Below, in pieces: positions 16,554 through 25,372 of a stretch of 64,000 bases of DNA (position 1 is its first letter; each line of letters opens with the position of its first letter). The stretch lies in NCBI GenBank assembly GCA_030149165.1, contig JASBRY010000009.1, positions 434,001-498,000 of the forward strand, given 5' to 3'. Source of the DNA: Phycisphaerales bacterium (lineage in GTDB: Bacteria > Planctomycetota > Phycisphaerae > Phycisphaerales > UBA1924). The notes beneath the pieces were generated by a model. It did not search any database, was not told the origin of the DNA, and saw only the letters and a list, made by a program, of their open reading frames with translations. Both the position numbers and the translations under genes were made by a program.

Positions 16554-18200
16554 ATGACTATTCAGACGCTTTGGGCCGCGGCGATGATCGCGGCATCTGT
16601 ATCCACCATTGCTCATGCGCAGGAACTTGAGTATCCAGAGGGTGCTGAGATACCTCGTTCGATGACGGAGGCGGAAGCGGAGTACACTCGGCTCAACCCG
16701 ATCCAGGCGGTTCAGTCTCGTGGTGCGGCTCCTTCGGCGCTTGTGCGCACTCCTGGTGAGTATGAACCTACTGAAGGGATCATCATGGCGTGGGAGGGGT
16801 CGTCTGCTTGGAAGAACATCCTCGCTCAGATGACGCGTGAGATTACGACGACGGGTGATGCGAAAGCGTTCATCTTTGTGGATTCTGCATCGGAGCGGAC
16901 GAGCGCTTCAAACTCGGTTGCGGCGCAGGGTGCGGACATGTCTCGTGTACAGTTTGAGATTAAGACAACGGACACGATCTGGGCGCGGGATTATGGTCCT
17001 CGCTATATATTCCTTGGTTCGCAGGCTGATGGTACGGGTGGTGTTCGCGCGATGGTTGATCATACTTACAACCGACCTCGTCCCAATGACAACTCGCTCC
17101 CTTCGTATTGGGCGAATCAACGGAATGAGCCGTATTTCTTGATCCCGCTTGTGCATGGTGGTGGGAACTATCACCTTGAGACAGGAAATCCGGCGGGTGT
17201 GGGTCATGCGACGCGGCTGATCGTCAACGAGAATCCTGGACTAAGCGAGGCGCAGATTATCCAGCTGTGGAGTGAGTACCAGAATCTGACAACGACGATG
17301 TACACGCCGTATCCATCGTTTGTGGACAGCACGCAGCACATTGATATGTGGATGATCATGCTTGATGATGACAAGGTGATGATCTCTGAGTGGGTCAATG
17401 AACCGAGCGCGTCTTGGGCGATCACTTCGGACAATGCGGCGGCGGACTTTGCGGCTCGTGGGTTTGAGGTGTACCGCGTGCCTGCTGTTCGATCTGGTGG
17501 GACGCACTATACCTTTACCAATGCGGTGATCTGTAACGATCTGGTGTTGGTGCCTCTGTATACCAACACCACAGCGTCGCAGTTTAATGATGATGCGGTC
17601 GCGGTGTGGGAGGCGGCGTATCCGGACAAGACGATCGTGCAGATCAACTGTCAGTCGCTGGTGACGGCGGCGGGTGTGATGCACTGTATTGTCAAGCATG
17701 TACCGGGGCCGGCGAATGGCGAGGCGCCTGGTGTGTACATGACGAGTCAGAACGACGGGCCGACGATTGATCCGGGTGAGCTGGTGCAGACGACCTGGTT
17801 GTATGACTCTCCGGATGGGGTGACCACGGCGGATCTGCTGCTGTCTACTGATGGCGGAGCAACATTCCCGACGAGTCTTGGTGCAGGGTTTGATGCGTCC
17901 ACTGGCTCGTTTGCGTGGAACGCGCCGGATGTTGGGACGACTGATGCACGCTTGCGTTTGGTCATCCGTGACGGCGACGGAAACGAGTCGTTTGATGACT
18001 CGGATCTGTCGTTCACGATCACTGGGACCTCGTGTCCGGCGGATCTGACGGGGGACGGTAATCTGAACTTCCTGGATGTCAGCGCGTTTCTCGCGGCGTT
18101 TGGTGACATGGATCCGGTCGCGGACTTTACGGGTGAAGGCTCGTTCAACTTCTTGGATGTGAGCACATTCCTCAGCGCGTTCAGCGCCGGCTGTCCTTGA
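16554..18200 (+). CDS. Secreted agmatine deiminase/peptidylarginine deiminase-like enzyme with GC-type dockerin
   Basis: From ATG 16554 the protein is 548 residues, with a clean signal peptide (IQTLWAAAMIAASVSTIAHA) and GGGAG-like ribosome-binding bases upstream; a further in-frame ATG at 16500 would break the signal peptide. The guanidino-group-modifying enzyme fold is supported by WARDYGP (143-149), HGGGN (201-205), HID (262-264) and the nucleophile region GVMHCIVKH with Cys378. Such enzymes hydrolyse agmatine or arginine side chains to citrulline-type products plus ammonia. Because it is exported, peptidyl-arginine or extracellular agmatine is the likelier substrate (inference). A beta-sandwich (about 395-490) and a double EF-hand module ending Gly-Cys-Pro follow. 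Confidence 0.88.
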   Translation: MTIQTLWAAAMIAASVSTIAHAQELEYPEGAEIPRSMTEAEAEYTRLNPIQAVQSRGAAPSALVRTPGEYEPTEGIIMAWEGSSAWKNILAQMTREITTTGDAKAFIFVDSASERTSASNSVAAQGADMSRVQFEIKTTDTIWARDYGPRYIFLGSQADGTGGVRAMVDHTYNRPRPNDNSLPSYWANQRNEPYFLIPLVHGGGNYHLETGNPAGVGHATRLIVNENPGLSEAQIIQLWSEYQNLTTTMYTPYPSFVDSTQHIDMWMIMLDDDKVMISEWVNEPSASWAITSDNAAADFAARGFEVYRVPAVRSGGTHYTFTNAVICNDLVLVPLYTNTTASQFNDDAVAVWEAAYPDKTIVQINCQSLVTAAGVMHCIVKHVPGPANGEAPGVYMTSQNDGPTIDPGELVQTTWLYDSPDGVTTADLLLSTDGGATFPTSLGAGFDASTGSFAWNAPDVGTTDARLRLVIRDGDGNESFDDSDLSFTITGTSCPADLTGDGNLNFLDVSAFLAAFGDMDPVADFTGEGSFNFLDVSTFLSAFSAGCP

Positions 18201-18267
18201 GATACTGTGTTTCTTGGCGTGGTTGTTGCGTGTCTAGAATCTCCTTTCTGACCAATGGAGAATCGAC

Positions 18268-19308
18268 ATGCACATGCGTCCACTCGGCAAGTCTGGTATT
18301 GAAGCATCCACGGTAGCAATCGGGACTTGGGTGATGGGTGGCTGGATGTGGGGCGGCGCCGATGAGAACGATTCGATCCGCGCGGTGCATGCGGCTCTCG
18401 ATGCAGGGATCAACCTGCTCGACACGGCGCCGATCTATGGGTTCGGACATTCGGAGTCGGTGGTGGGGAAAGCGATTAAGGATCGTCGGGATCAGGTAGT
18501 CATCGCGACCAAGTGCGCGATGGTGATCAACGCGCCGGGTGGTCGGAGTGTTGGACGATCGACGGCGGCGGGTCCGAGCGAGTTTGGACACCTCGAGATC
18601 AAGATCTGGAACAATCCCGATTCGATCCGCAACGAGGTGGAGTTGTCGCTCAAGCGTTTGCAGACCGATTACATCGATCTGTATCAGACACACTGGCAGG
18701 AAGAGGAGACCCCGATCGAGGACACGATGGGGGCGCTGGTGAAGCTCAAAGAGGAAGGCAAGATCCGTGCGATCGGGGTGTGTAACGCGACGCCTGAGAT
18801 TATGGATCGGTACCGCTCGGTGGGGCAGCTCGATTCGGATCAGGAGCAGTACTCGATGATCCATCGCAAGATGGAGGGTGGGTCGTTCCAGGGAGAGGAC
18901 GGGCTTCCCGATCAACTGGGGTACTGTAAGGACAATGACATCGCGGTGCTCGCGTACTCGCCTTTGGTGCTTGGGTTGCTGACTGGGAAGGTCGGTCCTG
19001 AGCGTGAGTTCCCCAAGTCTGATCTGCGGAGCAGTCAGAAGCGGTTCAGCAAAGCAAATCGTCAGAAGGTCGCGGATCTGCTCAAGCAGTTTGAGCCGGT
19101 CGCGGACAAGCATTCGTGCAGTATCGCGCAGTTGGTGATCGCGTGGACGGTGCATCAGCCGGGCTTGACGCACGCGCTGGTGGGGGCGCGGACAAGCGAG
19201 CAAGCGGTTGAGAACGCGGCGGCGGGACGGATTTCGCTCGATGATGAAGATCTGAAGTTGATGAATGATCTCGTGCGCAGTGATGCGACGGAGCTGGACA
19301 TGTCGTGA
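18268..19308 (+). CDS. Aldo/keto reductase family oxidoreductase
   Basis: The 346-residue protein has the AKR TIM-barrel signatures: the start LGKSGIEASTVAIGTW, the catalytic Asp/Tyr region NLLDTAPIYGFGHSESVVGK, the Lys strand VVIATKC, the His region YIDLYQTHWQ and the late NADPH-binding stretch with ALVGARTSEQAVEN. It should reduce aldehydes or ketones with NADPH in the cytoplasm; the substrate is not predictable. The GGAG at about 18257-18260 supports ATG 18268. The stop overlaps the start of the acetyltransferase gene (TGATG), so the two form a translationally coupled pair. Confidence 0.93.
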   Translation: MHMRPLGKSGIEASTVAIGTWVMGGWMWGGADENDSIRAVHAALDAGINLLDTAPIYGFGHSESVVGKAIKDRRDQVVIATKCAMVINAPGGRSVGRSTAAGPSEFGHLEIKIWNNPDSIRNEVELSLKRLQTDYIDLYQTHWQEEETPIEDTMGALVKLKEEGKIRAIGVCNATPEIMDRYRSVGQLDSDQEQYSMIHRKMEGGSFQGEDGLPDQLGYCKDNDIAVLAYSPLVLGLLTGKVGPEREFPKSDLRSSQKRFSKANRQKVADLLKQFEPVADKHSCSIAQLVIAWTVHQPGLTHALVGARTSEQAVENAAAGRISLDDEDLKLMNDLVRSDATELDMS

Positions 19309-19871
19309 TGCATTTCGGCAGGCACCACAAACCTCAGCAGCTTCGTGCTGATCCGTATCCGAAAGCTCGGTTGATGACGCTCGATGACATCGGCGCGTTC
19401 ACGGCTTTGCGCAAGGAGATGCTGCATGATTCGCCTTGGGCGTTTGCGGCTTCTCCTGAGGATGATCTTGCTTCGCATCCGGAGGCGGTGAAGTTGTGGT
19501 TCGATGAACCAGAACACGAGGTCGTGGTGATGGATCATCCGCGAGATCCGAGGCGGCTGGCGTCGGCGCTGGGGATTAAGCGGGAAGAGAAGGTCAAGTT
19601 CCGTCATCGTGCATCGATCTGGGGGGTGTACACGACTCCCGATGCGCGAGGGAATGGGTACGCGCGGATGATTCTGAATCGGGCGATCGAGATGGCGCGT
19701 TCTTGGGATGGGGTGGATGTGCTGCAGCTTGGGGTGTCGGGCAACGCGCCAGCGGCGATGGGGTTGTATCTCTCGCTGGGGTTCGTGGAGTGGGGGGTTG
19801 AACCTGATTGTGTGCGCGTGAATGGTCAGTCGTATCCGGAGCATTACCTTGCGCTGCGATTGAACGACTGA
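19308..19871 (+). CDS. GNAT-family N-acetyltransferase
   Basis: The 187-residue protein has the GNAT core: ARLMTLDDIGAFTALRKEML at the start, the central strand ASIWGVYTTPDARGNGYARM that binds acetyl-CoA through the R/Q-x-x-G-x-G/A loop (ARGNGYA), and the late ALGLYLSLGFVEWG-like segment (PAAMGLYLSLGFVEWG). Acceptor unknown. ATG 19308 overlaps the aldo/keto reductase stop; a GTG at 19305 is the alternative start. Coupling with the reductase suggests a shared small-molecule pathway, but nothing identifies it. Confidence 0.88.
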   Translation: MHFGRHHKPQQLRADPYPKARLMTLDDIGAFTALRKEMLHDSPWAFAASPEDDLASHPEAVKLWFDEPEHEVVVMDHPRDPRRLASALGIKREEKVKFRHRASIWGVYTTPDARGNGYARMILNRAIEMARSWDGVDVLQLGVSGNAPAAMGLYLSLGFVEWGVEPDCVRVNGQSYPEHYLALRLND

Positions 19872-19914
19872 ACTGGTGCATGGTTTGTGCGTGGTTAGTG
19901 CAGGGTTGGCGCAT

Positions 19915-19937
19915 AAAAAACCCACCGATGTGGTGGG
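19915..19937 (-). terminator. Intrinsic terminator of the cyclophilin gene
   Basis: On the minus strand CCCACC/GGTGGG with loop ACATC is followed by six T (A-run at 19915-19920), 32 bases after the cyclophilin stop. The plus-strand side has only a broken T-run, so it may also weakly terminate the acetyltransferase transcript. Confidence 0.8.
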
Positions 19938-19968
19938 CTTTGATTGGTTTATCAACGGACCAGTTTGA

Positions 19969-20649
19969 TTAGCTTTCAGCGCCAGCGAGTTCGAGTTCAG
20001 CGGCTTGTTCGTCGGTTAGTGTGGTGACGGTTTTGATGATGATGGACTCGACAGGGACATCGCCGTGCATACCTTGCGGAGCGGTCTTTGCGGCGCCGAT
20101 GGCGTCGAGGACATCTTCTCCCTTGACGATGTGTCCGAAGACGGCGTATCCGGCGCCGTCGCGTGGTTGATCGAGAAAGCCGTTGTCAGCGAGGTTGATG
20201 AAGAACTGTGAGGTCGCGGAGTCTGGTTGACGACCCAAGCGCGCCATGGCGATGGTGCCTCGTGTGTTCTTGAGGCCGTTCTTCCATTCGTTCTTGATTT
20301 CGTCCTTGGTGGATTTCTTTTTGAGGTCTTGGGTGAAGCCTCCGCCTTGGATCATGAATCCTGGGATGACGCGGTGGAAGATGGTGTCGTTGTAGAAGCC
20401 GTCTTCGATGTATGAGAGGAAGTTCGCGGTTGAGATCGGTGCTTTGGTCTCGTTGAGCGCGAGGTACATGGTTCCCTTGGTGGTTTCCATGGAGATGTAG
20501 ACCATTTTGTCCTCCTGGACTGCTTCTGTTTCGGTTGGCTGGGATGCTGCTGGTTTGGCGGCTTCGTTGGTGGTTGGTTGCGTGAATGCGATGGCGGCGA
20601 AGACGCTGACGCCGAGGGTGAGTGTTGTGATTGGGATCAGTTTTTTCAT
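19969..20649 (-). CDS. Cyclophilin-type peptidyl-prolyl isomerase, exported
   Basis: The 226-residue protein has an N-terminal export segment (KKLIPITTLTLGVSVFAAIA), a low-complexity Ala/Pro/Thr/Glu linker (about 25-47), then the cyclophilin domain. The domain includes TIFHRVIPGFMIQGGGF with the catalytic Arg, GTIAMARLGRQPDSATSQFF, and GYAVFGHIVKGEDVLD. Such enzymes catalyse cis-trans isomerisation of prolyl bonds in periplasmic proteins. No lipobox Cys is present, so the segment is either a cleaved signal or a membrane anchor. It is probably monocistronic with a terminator downstream. Confidence 0.93.
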   Translation of the reverse strand: MKKLIPITTLTLGVSVFAAIAFTQPTTNEAAKPAASQPTETEAVQEDKMVYISMETTKGTMYLALNETKAPISTANFLSYIEDGFYNDTIFHRVIPGFMIQGGGFTQDLKKKSTKDEIKNEWKNGLKNTRGTIAMARLGRQPDSATSQFFINLADNGFLDQPRDGAGYAVFGHIVKGEDVLDAIGAAKTAPQGMHGDVPVESIIIKTVTTLTDEQAAELELAGAES

Positions 20650-20825
20650 CTGTGTCAGACTCCGTATTGATGAATGGTGACGCTTTGGTCGTCACTGTTC
20701 AATGGTAGCACTGGTGTGCGGCGATTCCCCATCTTTCTATTGGGATGGGGGGCGGAGAGGTTGCATGGAATCGGTCGATGATCTGATCCCGAACGCGGTT
20801 TCCAGCTTCTCAATGGTGTTTTTTG

Positions 20826-21905
20826 CTAACGGCGTGCTGGTGCGAACTGGGTCGCGTAGTCGATTCCACTCAGGCCTCCGAGTGTCCAGCGGTAGCGCAT
20901 GTTGAGTTCGGTCTGATCACCAAGACCTCCCTGCGGAAGCGGGAAGGTGTCGAGCGGGATGTATCGCTGGGCCCATTCAGCTTTGCTTCCAAAGAGATAG
21001 TCGTTTGGGCTGACGGAGCTCTGCGCGAGTCCGGATTGGAGGGTGTTGATGGAGCCGTCGAACATGAGTTTGGCGGGGGCGGCGCGGTCGTATGCGAAGT
21101 ATGGGGTTCCCGCTTGCTCGCGATCGAACTCCTCAAACATATGGACCTTCATCGTGGGGAAGCGGACTTCGTGGTAGCGGCGTTCACCGATGGTTGGAGA
21201 TCCTCCGAATACACCTGAGAATAAATGGGGTGTGCTGTCTATTGGTCTGTACTGATTCTCAAAGTCCTCCATCCATGCGTGGGGGACGACTTGATAGGAA
21301 GAGGCGAATGCCCAGATCTGTTTGATTCCGGTCGGTGTCCAGTTGGAGTCCATCTCATATCCAGCATATTTTGGTAGACCATTGCCGTAGGGGAAGGAGT
21401 TGTCTGGTTCGGTGTATCCGAGTGGGTTGAGTTGCCAATGCAAGAGATTGGCGTCGGCGGGGTCGGCCCAGAGGGGATCGGAGACAATGCCTCCCATGTA
21501 ATCCGCGAGAACGAGGTGCGACCAGCGGCGGTACATCAATCGCTGTTCCGGAGCGATGAGGCTTCCAGGACCAGTAAGTCTGCCCGTGGCGCGTTGGAGG
21601 ATGTTCTGGGTTTGCCAAGCGGCGGCGACTTGATCGGTGGCTGGAGTTTTGAAGGTGCCGTTCTTGAGGTTGATGTAGGAGCCGCCCGCTCTCCAGGTGA
21701 ATGAGAAGATGCGGTCTTCATGGTCGAGGGCGTACATGGCGCTGACCCGTCCGATGGTGGAGAGGTTGGCTTGGGAGCTGAGTCCTCGCATCTGTTTGCG
21801 TGCGGAGCTGAGTGCTGGTGCGAGAATGGTGGTGAGCGTCGCGAGAATGGCGATGGTGATGGTGAGTTCGACGAGGCTGAACGCCTTGCGCTGTGTGGTA
21901 TGCAT
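20826..21905 (-). CDS. Type II secretion/type IV pilin-like protein (planctomycete pseudopilin)
   Basis: The 359-residue protein begins with a short basic leader and the prepilin helix FSLVELTITIAILATLTTIL, preceded by Ala where Gly is usual before the cleavage point. Glu+5 is present. The rest is a large globular domain rich in Trp and Tyr that resembles the abundant prepilin-type N-terminal cleavage/methylation proteins of planctomycetes. It should be processed by a prepilin peptidase and sit in the inner membrane or on a pseudopilus. No other pilus or secretion genes are nearby, so it appears to be an isolated copy. The ATG at 21905 is the natural start. Confidence 0.85.
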   Translation of the reverse strand: MHTTQRKAFSLVELTITIAILATLTTILAPALSSARKQMRGLSSQANLSTIGRVSAMYALDHEDRIFSFTWRAGGSYINLKNGTFKTPATDQVAAAWQTQNILQRATGRLTGPGSLIAPEQRLMYRRWSHLVLADYMGGIVSDPLWADPADANLLHWQLNPLGYTEPDNSFPYGNGLPKYAGYEMDSNWTPTGIKQIWAFASSYQVVPHAWMEDFENQYRPIDSTPHLFSGVFGGSPTIGERRYHEVRFPTMKVHMFEEFDREQAGTPYFAYDRAAPAKLMFDGSINTLQSGLAQSSVSPNDYLFGSKAEWAQRYIPLDTFPLPQGGLGDQTELNMRYRWTLGGLSGIDYATQFAPARR

Positions 21906-21993
21906 GTGAGTCCCTTGGAATACGACGCGGATATGCGAAAAATGGAGTCGTTGCGTGGGACTATCCGCATGGATATCAGTTTAGTTGCGTTTG

Positions 21994-22242
21994 TTAGTGT
22001 GTGTGCTTGTCGTGCTTGTGCTCGTGATGCGGCGGATCGAAGTGGATTGAAGCGCTGAGCCAACGCGCGAGGCGGAGGTTGATGTAGAGCAGGAGCAGCA
22101 CGACGAGGGCGATGAGCAAGAATTTCGCATCCGCGAGATCGGTCGCGGCGTCGGATGCGGATTGCACGAAGGACTTCCATCCCACGAGTGCGGTGGAATC
22201 GGTGAGGGCGCGGAGCAGGGATGGGAATGTGTGCTCGAGCAT
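21994..22242 (-). CDS. Small single-span membrane protein with His-rich tail
   Basis: From ATG 22242 the protein is 82 residues: an N-terminal amphipathic part (LEHTFPSLLRALTDST), one strong membrane helix (FLLIALVVLLLLYINL, about 41-56), then a tail ending HHEHKHDKHTH. The frame is open further upstream, but that part has no coding character. The His/Asp/Glu-rich tail could bind zinc, nickel or copper (inference). No family is recognised. The next gene lies on the other strand after a 308-base gap. Confidence 0.6.
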   Translation of the reverse strand: MLEHTFPSLLRALTDSTALVGWKSFVQSASDAATDLADAKFLLIALVVLLLLYINLRLARWLSASIHFDPPHHEHKHDKHTH

Positions 22243-22550
22243 GTATCTAGAGAGTGTTATTGGTCGAATCCAACGGCGAATGAAGCGTGATTCTGGACTC
22301 TGCTTTGGAACAATTCTGATTGGATGGATTGGGTTGTTTCGGAAAGATCGTCCGAGAACCGATCGGTGAAAAGTGCGTTGAGAAGGCGGGTTTTTGATTT
22401 GATTTTCGGGCTTGGGGGTCGGTTTGGGGGTGCTGAGGAGACGGGGTGTGAAACTGGAGGGGAAGAAATCGGTATGACGAGATAGAGATGTTGACGATGT
22501 TGGTTTCTCGACTGGCATTGGACAGCATGGAATGAATCGTTGGGGACTGC
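22243..22550. other. 308-base intergenic region
   Basis: I see no gene with coding character here. The region separates two divergent genes, so it should contain both promoters, but no pair of boxes stands out. It is T/G-rich on the plus strand, like the rest of the right-hand part of the window. Confidence 0.5.
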
Positions 22551-22973
22551 ATGTACGACTTTGTTGATGACACACCGAAGACAGTGAACGAACCCACGGC
22601 GGGTGAGGCTCTTGTGGAGTCCGGCGGCGTGGATATTGAGCACGAGATTGCTGAAGAGACTCGTCGCACGAGCGAGTTCTCGTTTGATCTGCATGGTGTC
22701 AGTCATCCGGATGCGTTGTATCGCGCTGCTGGGGGTGAGTCGATCACCAACAGTGATGTGCTGTTCGGGTGTCCGTGCTGTGGACGCAGTGTGGGGCGCG
22801 TGATCCGCGTGCGGGCGAATCCGGAATCGCACTGGATGGCGGTGTGCGCGATGTGCGCTGCGTCGGTGTTGGATCGGTATCCCGAAGCGTTGATTGGTGG
22901 GGTGGTGCGGAGCGGTCGTCGGAGACGACGCCGGTATCGCGAGCAGCAGCGCTCGATGCGCGATGCGGGATGA
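22551..22973 (+). CDS. Zinc-finger-like hypothetical protein with Arg-rich tail
   Basis: The 140-residue protein has an acidic N-terminal half, then two Cys clusters (CPCC near residue 74 and CAMC near residue 97) with the spacing of a zinc finger, and a very basic end (RSGRRRRRRYREQQRSMR). The combination suggests nucleic-acid binding, but I recognise no family. ATG 22551 lacks a clear ribosome-binding site, so the start could be further in. A strong bidirectional hairpin follows. Confidence 0.6.
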   Translation: MYDFVDDTPKTVNEPTAGEALVESGGVDIEHEIAEETRRTSEFSFDLHGVSHPDALYRAAGGESITNSDVLFGCPCCGRSVGRVIRVRANPESHWMAVCAMCAASVLDRYPEALIGGVVRSGRRRRRRYREQQRSMRDAG

Positions 22974-22993
22974 AGTGAGTGAATATTGAATTG

Positions 22994-23021
22994 AAAGAAC
23001 ACGCCGAAGGGCGTGTTCTTT
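22994..23021. terminator. Bidirectional intrinsic terminator between converging genes
   Basis: AAAGAACACGCC (22994-23005) pairs perfectly with GGCGTGTTCTTT (23010-23021) around GAAG: a 12-pair stem whose A-rich left side and T-rich right side serve both strands. It lies between the zinc-finger-like gene ending at 22973 and the lipoprotein gene ending at 23053. Confidence 0.88.
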
Positions 23022-23052
23022 CTTTGGTGTTTACTTTGTATTCCGTGTGAGG

Positions 23053-23592
23053 TTAGTTTCCGGAGTAGGAAGTGGAGGGGTTGTTGTTCGCGTCGGTGCG
23101 GTACTGCTTGGGTTCGACGGGGAGCCACTCGTGGTCCGGATCTGGGAAGATTTGTTCTTCGGGTGCTTCCTCTGGGAACTCTGGTCCCTTGCGGAGCGAG
23201 ACGCGCATCATGCGGGATTCTGGTGAAGGAACGGCCATGGTGTTTTCGTAGCGAGCGGTACGCTTCTTCTGGTCGTAGATGACCCATTCCATGATGTCTG
23301 GTCGGCGGGTGGTGCCTTCTTTGACTTTGTTTTTGCGGAAGCGCAGGGAGACTTTGGATCCGATGGGGACATCGACGGTCCATATCGGTTCGTTGTCGCG
23401 GTTGTCGTAGAGGGTGACGGTGAGCGGTTCGTAGGGTGTGGAGATGTATGTGTAGGAGTCGTCGGAGTACATGTTCCCGCCTGGGGATTTGGAGAGCATC
23501 TGTCCGGCGTAGAAGCAGCCGGTCATCGGGAGGATGAGGAGCACTGCCAGGACGGCGAGGGCGGTCGTGGCGAGTTTGTTGGTCATGATCAT
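23053..23592 (-). CDS. Small lipoprotein of unknown function
   Basis: From ATG 23592 (GGGAG about nine bases upstream; ATG 23586 is possible) the protein is 179 residues. It has a lipoprotein signal ending LPMTGC, so Cys is probably lipidated. The remaining domain is short and beta-rich (PLTVTLYDNRDNEPIWTVDV, then GSKVSLRFRKNK) with an acidic Pro-rich C-terminal part and a Ser/Asn-rich tail. I recognise no named family. It is likely an envelope lipoprotein. It diverges from ispF, whose start lies 177 bases away. Confidence 0.7.
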   Translation of the reverse strand: MIMTNKLATTALAVLAVLLILPMTGCFYAGQMLSKSPGGNMYSDDSYTYISTPYEPLTVTLYDNRDNEPIWTVDVPIGSKVSLRFRKNKVKEGTTRRPDIMEWVIYDQKKRTARYENTMAVPSPESRMMRVSLRKGPEFPEEAPEEQIFPDPDHEWLPVEPKQYRTDANNNPSTSYSGN

Positions 23593-23769
23593 CGGTCGTG
23601 GCTCCCAGGCGTGTGGCTGAGTGAGTTCGGATGGATTGTATGGCCCGGAATGGTGTTCAAATGGGCATCGGCACTGATATTGGGCGTGCCTGCGGTTCTT
23701 ATCGGTAAGATAGGGGGCACGCTCCAGTGAAGTACGACACAGCGGGCGATGCGTTCGGAGATTTCGGCG

Positions 23770-24315
23770 ATGAGTGAAAATGACGGGCAACAGGCGGGAT
23801 CAAGCGGGAGTGGAGCGGCTGATCTGCGGATCGGTCATGGTTATGACTTGCATCGGCTCGATGTGCTGGCGCCGGAGGGGGAGGGGCGAGCGTTCGTGCT
23901 TGGAGGGGTGCGGATCGAGCATTCTCGCGGTCCGGTGGGGCATTCGGACGCAGATGTGCTGATGCACGCGGTGACGGATGCGCTGCTGGGAGCGATCGGG
24001 GGTCCGGATATTGGTCAGCTGTTCAAGGACACGGATCCGGCGCATGAGGGGCAGGACTCGGCGGTGTTTCTCGAAGAAGCGGTTCGGCGGGTTCGGGAGA
24101 TGGGATACTCGGTGGTGAATCTGGACGCGACGGTGATTTGTGAGCAGCCGAAGATCGGGCCGCATCGGAGTGCGATTGGCGCGAATCTGGCGCGGCTGAT
24201 CGGGGTTGGCGCGGATCGTGTGAATGTGAAGGGCAAGACACACGAGCGTGTGGACGCGGTGGGGGAAGAGCGCGCGATTGAGGCGCACTGTGTGGTGCTG
24301 CTCACGGCTCAATGA
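23770..24315 (+). CDS. ispF: 2-C-methyl-D-erythritol 2,4-cyclodiphosphate synthase
   Basis: The 181-residue protein has the IspF signatures: RIGHGYDLHRL with the zinc-binding Asp and His, GPVGHSDADVLMHAVTDALL with the third zinc His, DIGQLFKDTDP, and a late VNVKGKTHERVDAVGEE segment. IspF closes CDP-ME-2-phosphate to the cyclodiphosphate with release of CMP in the MEP isoprenoid pathway, as a trimer. ATG 23770 has GGAG upstream; an in-frame ATG at 23749 would add seven residues. About 19 residues precede the usual family start. It converges on floA, with 15 bases between the stops. Confidence 0.93.
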   Translation: MSENDGQQAGSSGSGAADLRIGHGYDLHRLDVLAPEGEGRAFVLGGVRIEHSRGPVGHSDADVLMHAVTDALLGAIGGPDIGQLFKDTDPAHEGQDSAVFLEEAVRRVREMGYSVVNLDATVICEQPKIGPHRSAIGANLARLIGVGADRVNVKGKTHERVDAVGEERAIEAHCVVLLTAQ

Positions 24316-24330
24316 GTTTGTCAGAGTTGA

Positions 24331-25320
24331 TTAGTTTTTGTCGTCGGCGATGGAGTCGCGCATGGAGGTGTCGGCTTGGATGTTCTTCATTCGGTAAAAG
24401 TCCATGATCCCGAGGTTTCCTGAGCGGAAGGCTTCGGCCATTGCCTTTGGGACCTCGGCTTCTGCGAGGACGACAAGCGCGCGGTTCTTCTGGGCTTCCG
24501 CTTTGTGCTCTTGCTCTGTTGCGACGGCGAGGGCGCGTTGTTTTTCGGCGCGGGCTTGGGCGACCTTCATGTCCGCTTGTGCTTGGTCTTCTTGAAGTTT
24601 TGCGCCGATGTTGACGCCGACATCGACATCGGCGATGTCGATGGAGAGGATCTCGTAGGCGGTCCCTGAGTCCAGACCTCTCGCGAGCACGGCTTTGGAG
24701 ATCGCGTCTGGGTTTTCGAGCACGCGTGCGTGCGAGTCTGCGGAACCGATCGAGGAGACGATGCCTTCACCCACGCGTGCGACGACGGTTTCTTCTGTTG
24801 CACCACCGACGAGTCGTGCGAGGTTGGTGCGGACGGTGACGCGGGCGCGTGCTTTGAGCTGGATGCCGTCTTTGGCGACGGCGTCGATGGTGGGGCGTCC
24901 GAGCGTTGGGTTTGGACAGTCGATGACCTTTGGATTCACGGAAGTGTTGACCGCGTCGAGGATGTCGCGTCCGGCGAGGTCGATCGCTGTTGCGACTCCC
25001 CAATCGAGCTCGATGCGTGCGTTGGATGCGGCGATGATCGCGGAGACGACATTACCGACATTGCCTCCGGCGAGGTAGTGGTTCTCGAGGTCGTCGGTTC
25101 CGATGCCTGTGATTCCGGCTTTGACGAGACGGATCTTGTTGATGACGATGACGGTGGAGTTCACTTTCCGGAATCGCATCGCGACGATGGACATGAGTCC
25201 GACATTCGCTTTGGAGAGGAGGGCTTGGAACCAGAGGGAGAAATAGTTGAAGAGGATGATGACGAGGATAAAGACGACGAAAGCGGCAATGCCTGCGACA
25301 ATCCAGAGTAATGGGGTCAT
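24331..25320 (-). CDS. floA: Flotillin-like protein FloA
   Basis: The 329-residue protein matches FloA (YqfA): a membrane hairpin at the N-terminus ([19 protein letters not shown]), the region [57 protein letters not shown], and an Ala/Glu-rich coiled coil (about 245-300). FloA scaffolds functional membrane microdomains. It is last in an apparent operon with two NfeD-family genes, 52 bases downstream of the shorter one, the standard NfeD-flotillin partnership. Confidence 0.95.
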   Translation of the reverse strand: MTPLLWIVAGIAAFVVFILVIILFNYFSLWFQALLSKANVGLMSIVAMRFRKVNSTVIVINKIRLVKAGITGIGTDDLENHYLAGGNVGNVVSAIIAASNARIELDWGVATAIDLAGRDILDAVNTSVNPKVIDCPNPTLGRPTIDAVAKDGIQLKARARVTVRTNLARLVGGATEETVVARVGEGIVSSIGSADSHARVLENPDAISKAVLARGLDSGTAYEILSIDIADVDVGVNIGAKLQEDQAQADMKVAQARAEKQRALAVATEQEHKAEAQKNRALVVLAEAEVPKAMAEAFRSGNLGIMDFYRMKNIQADTSMRDSIADDKN

Positions 25321-25372
25321 GATGAATCTCCAGCGGTTTGTGTGTGGTTGATACTATGCGGCTGGTGTGTGG

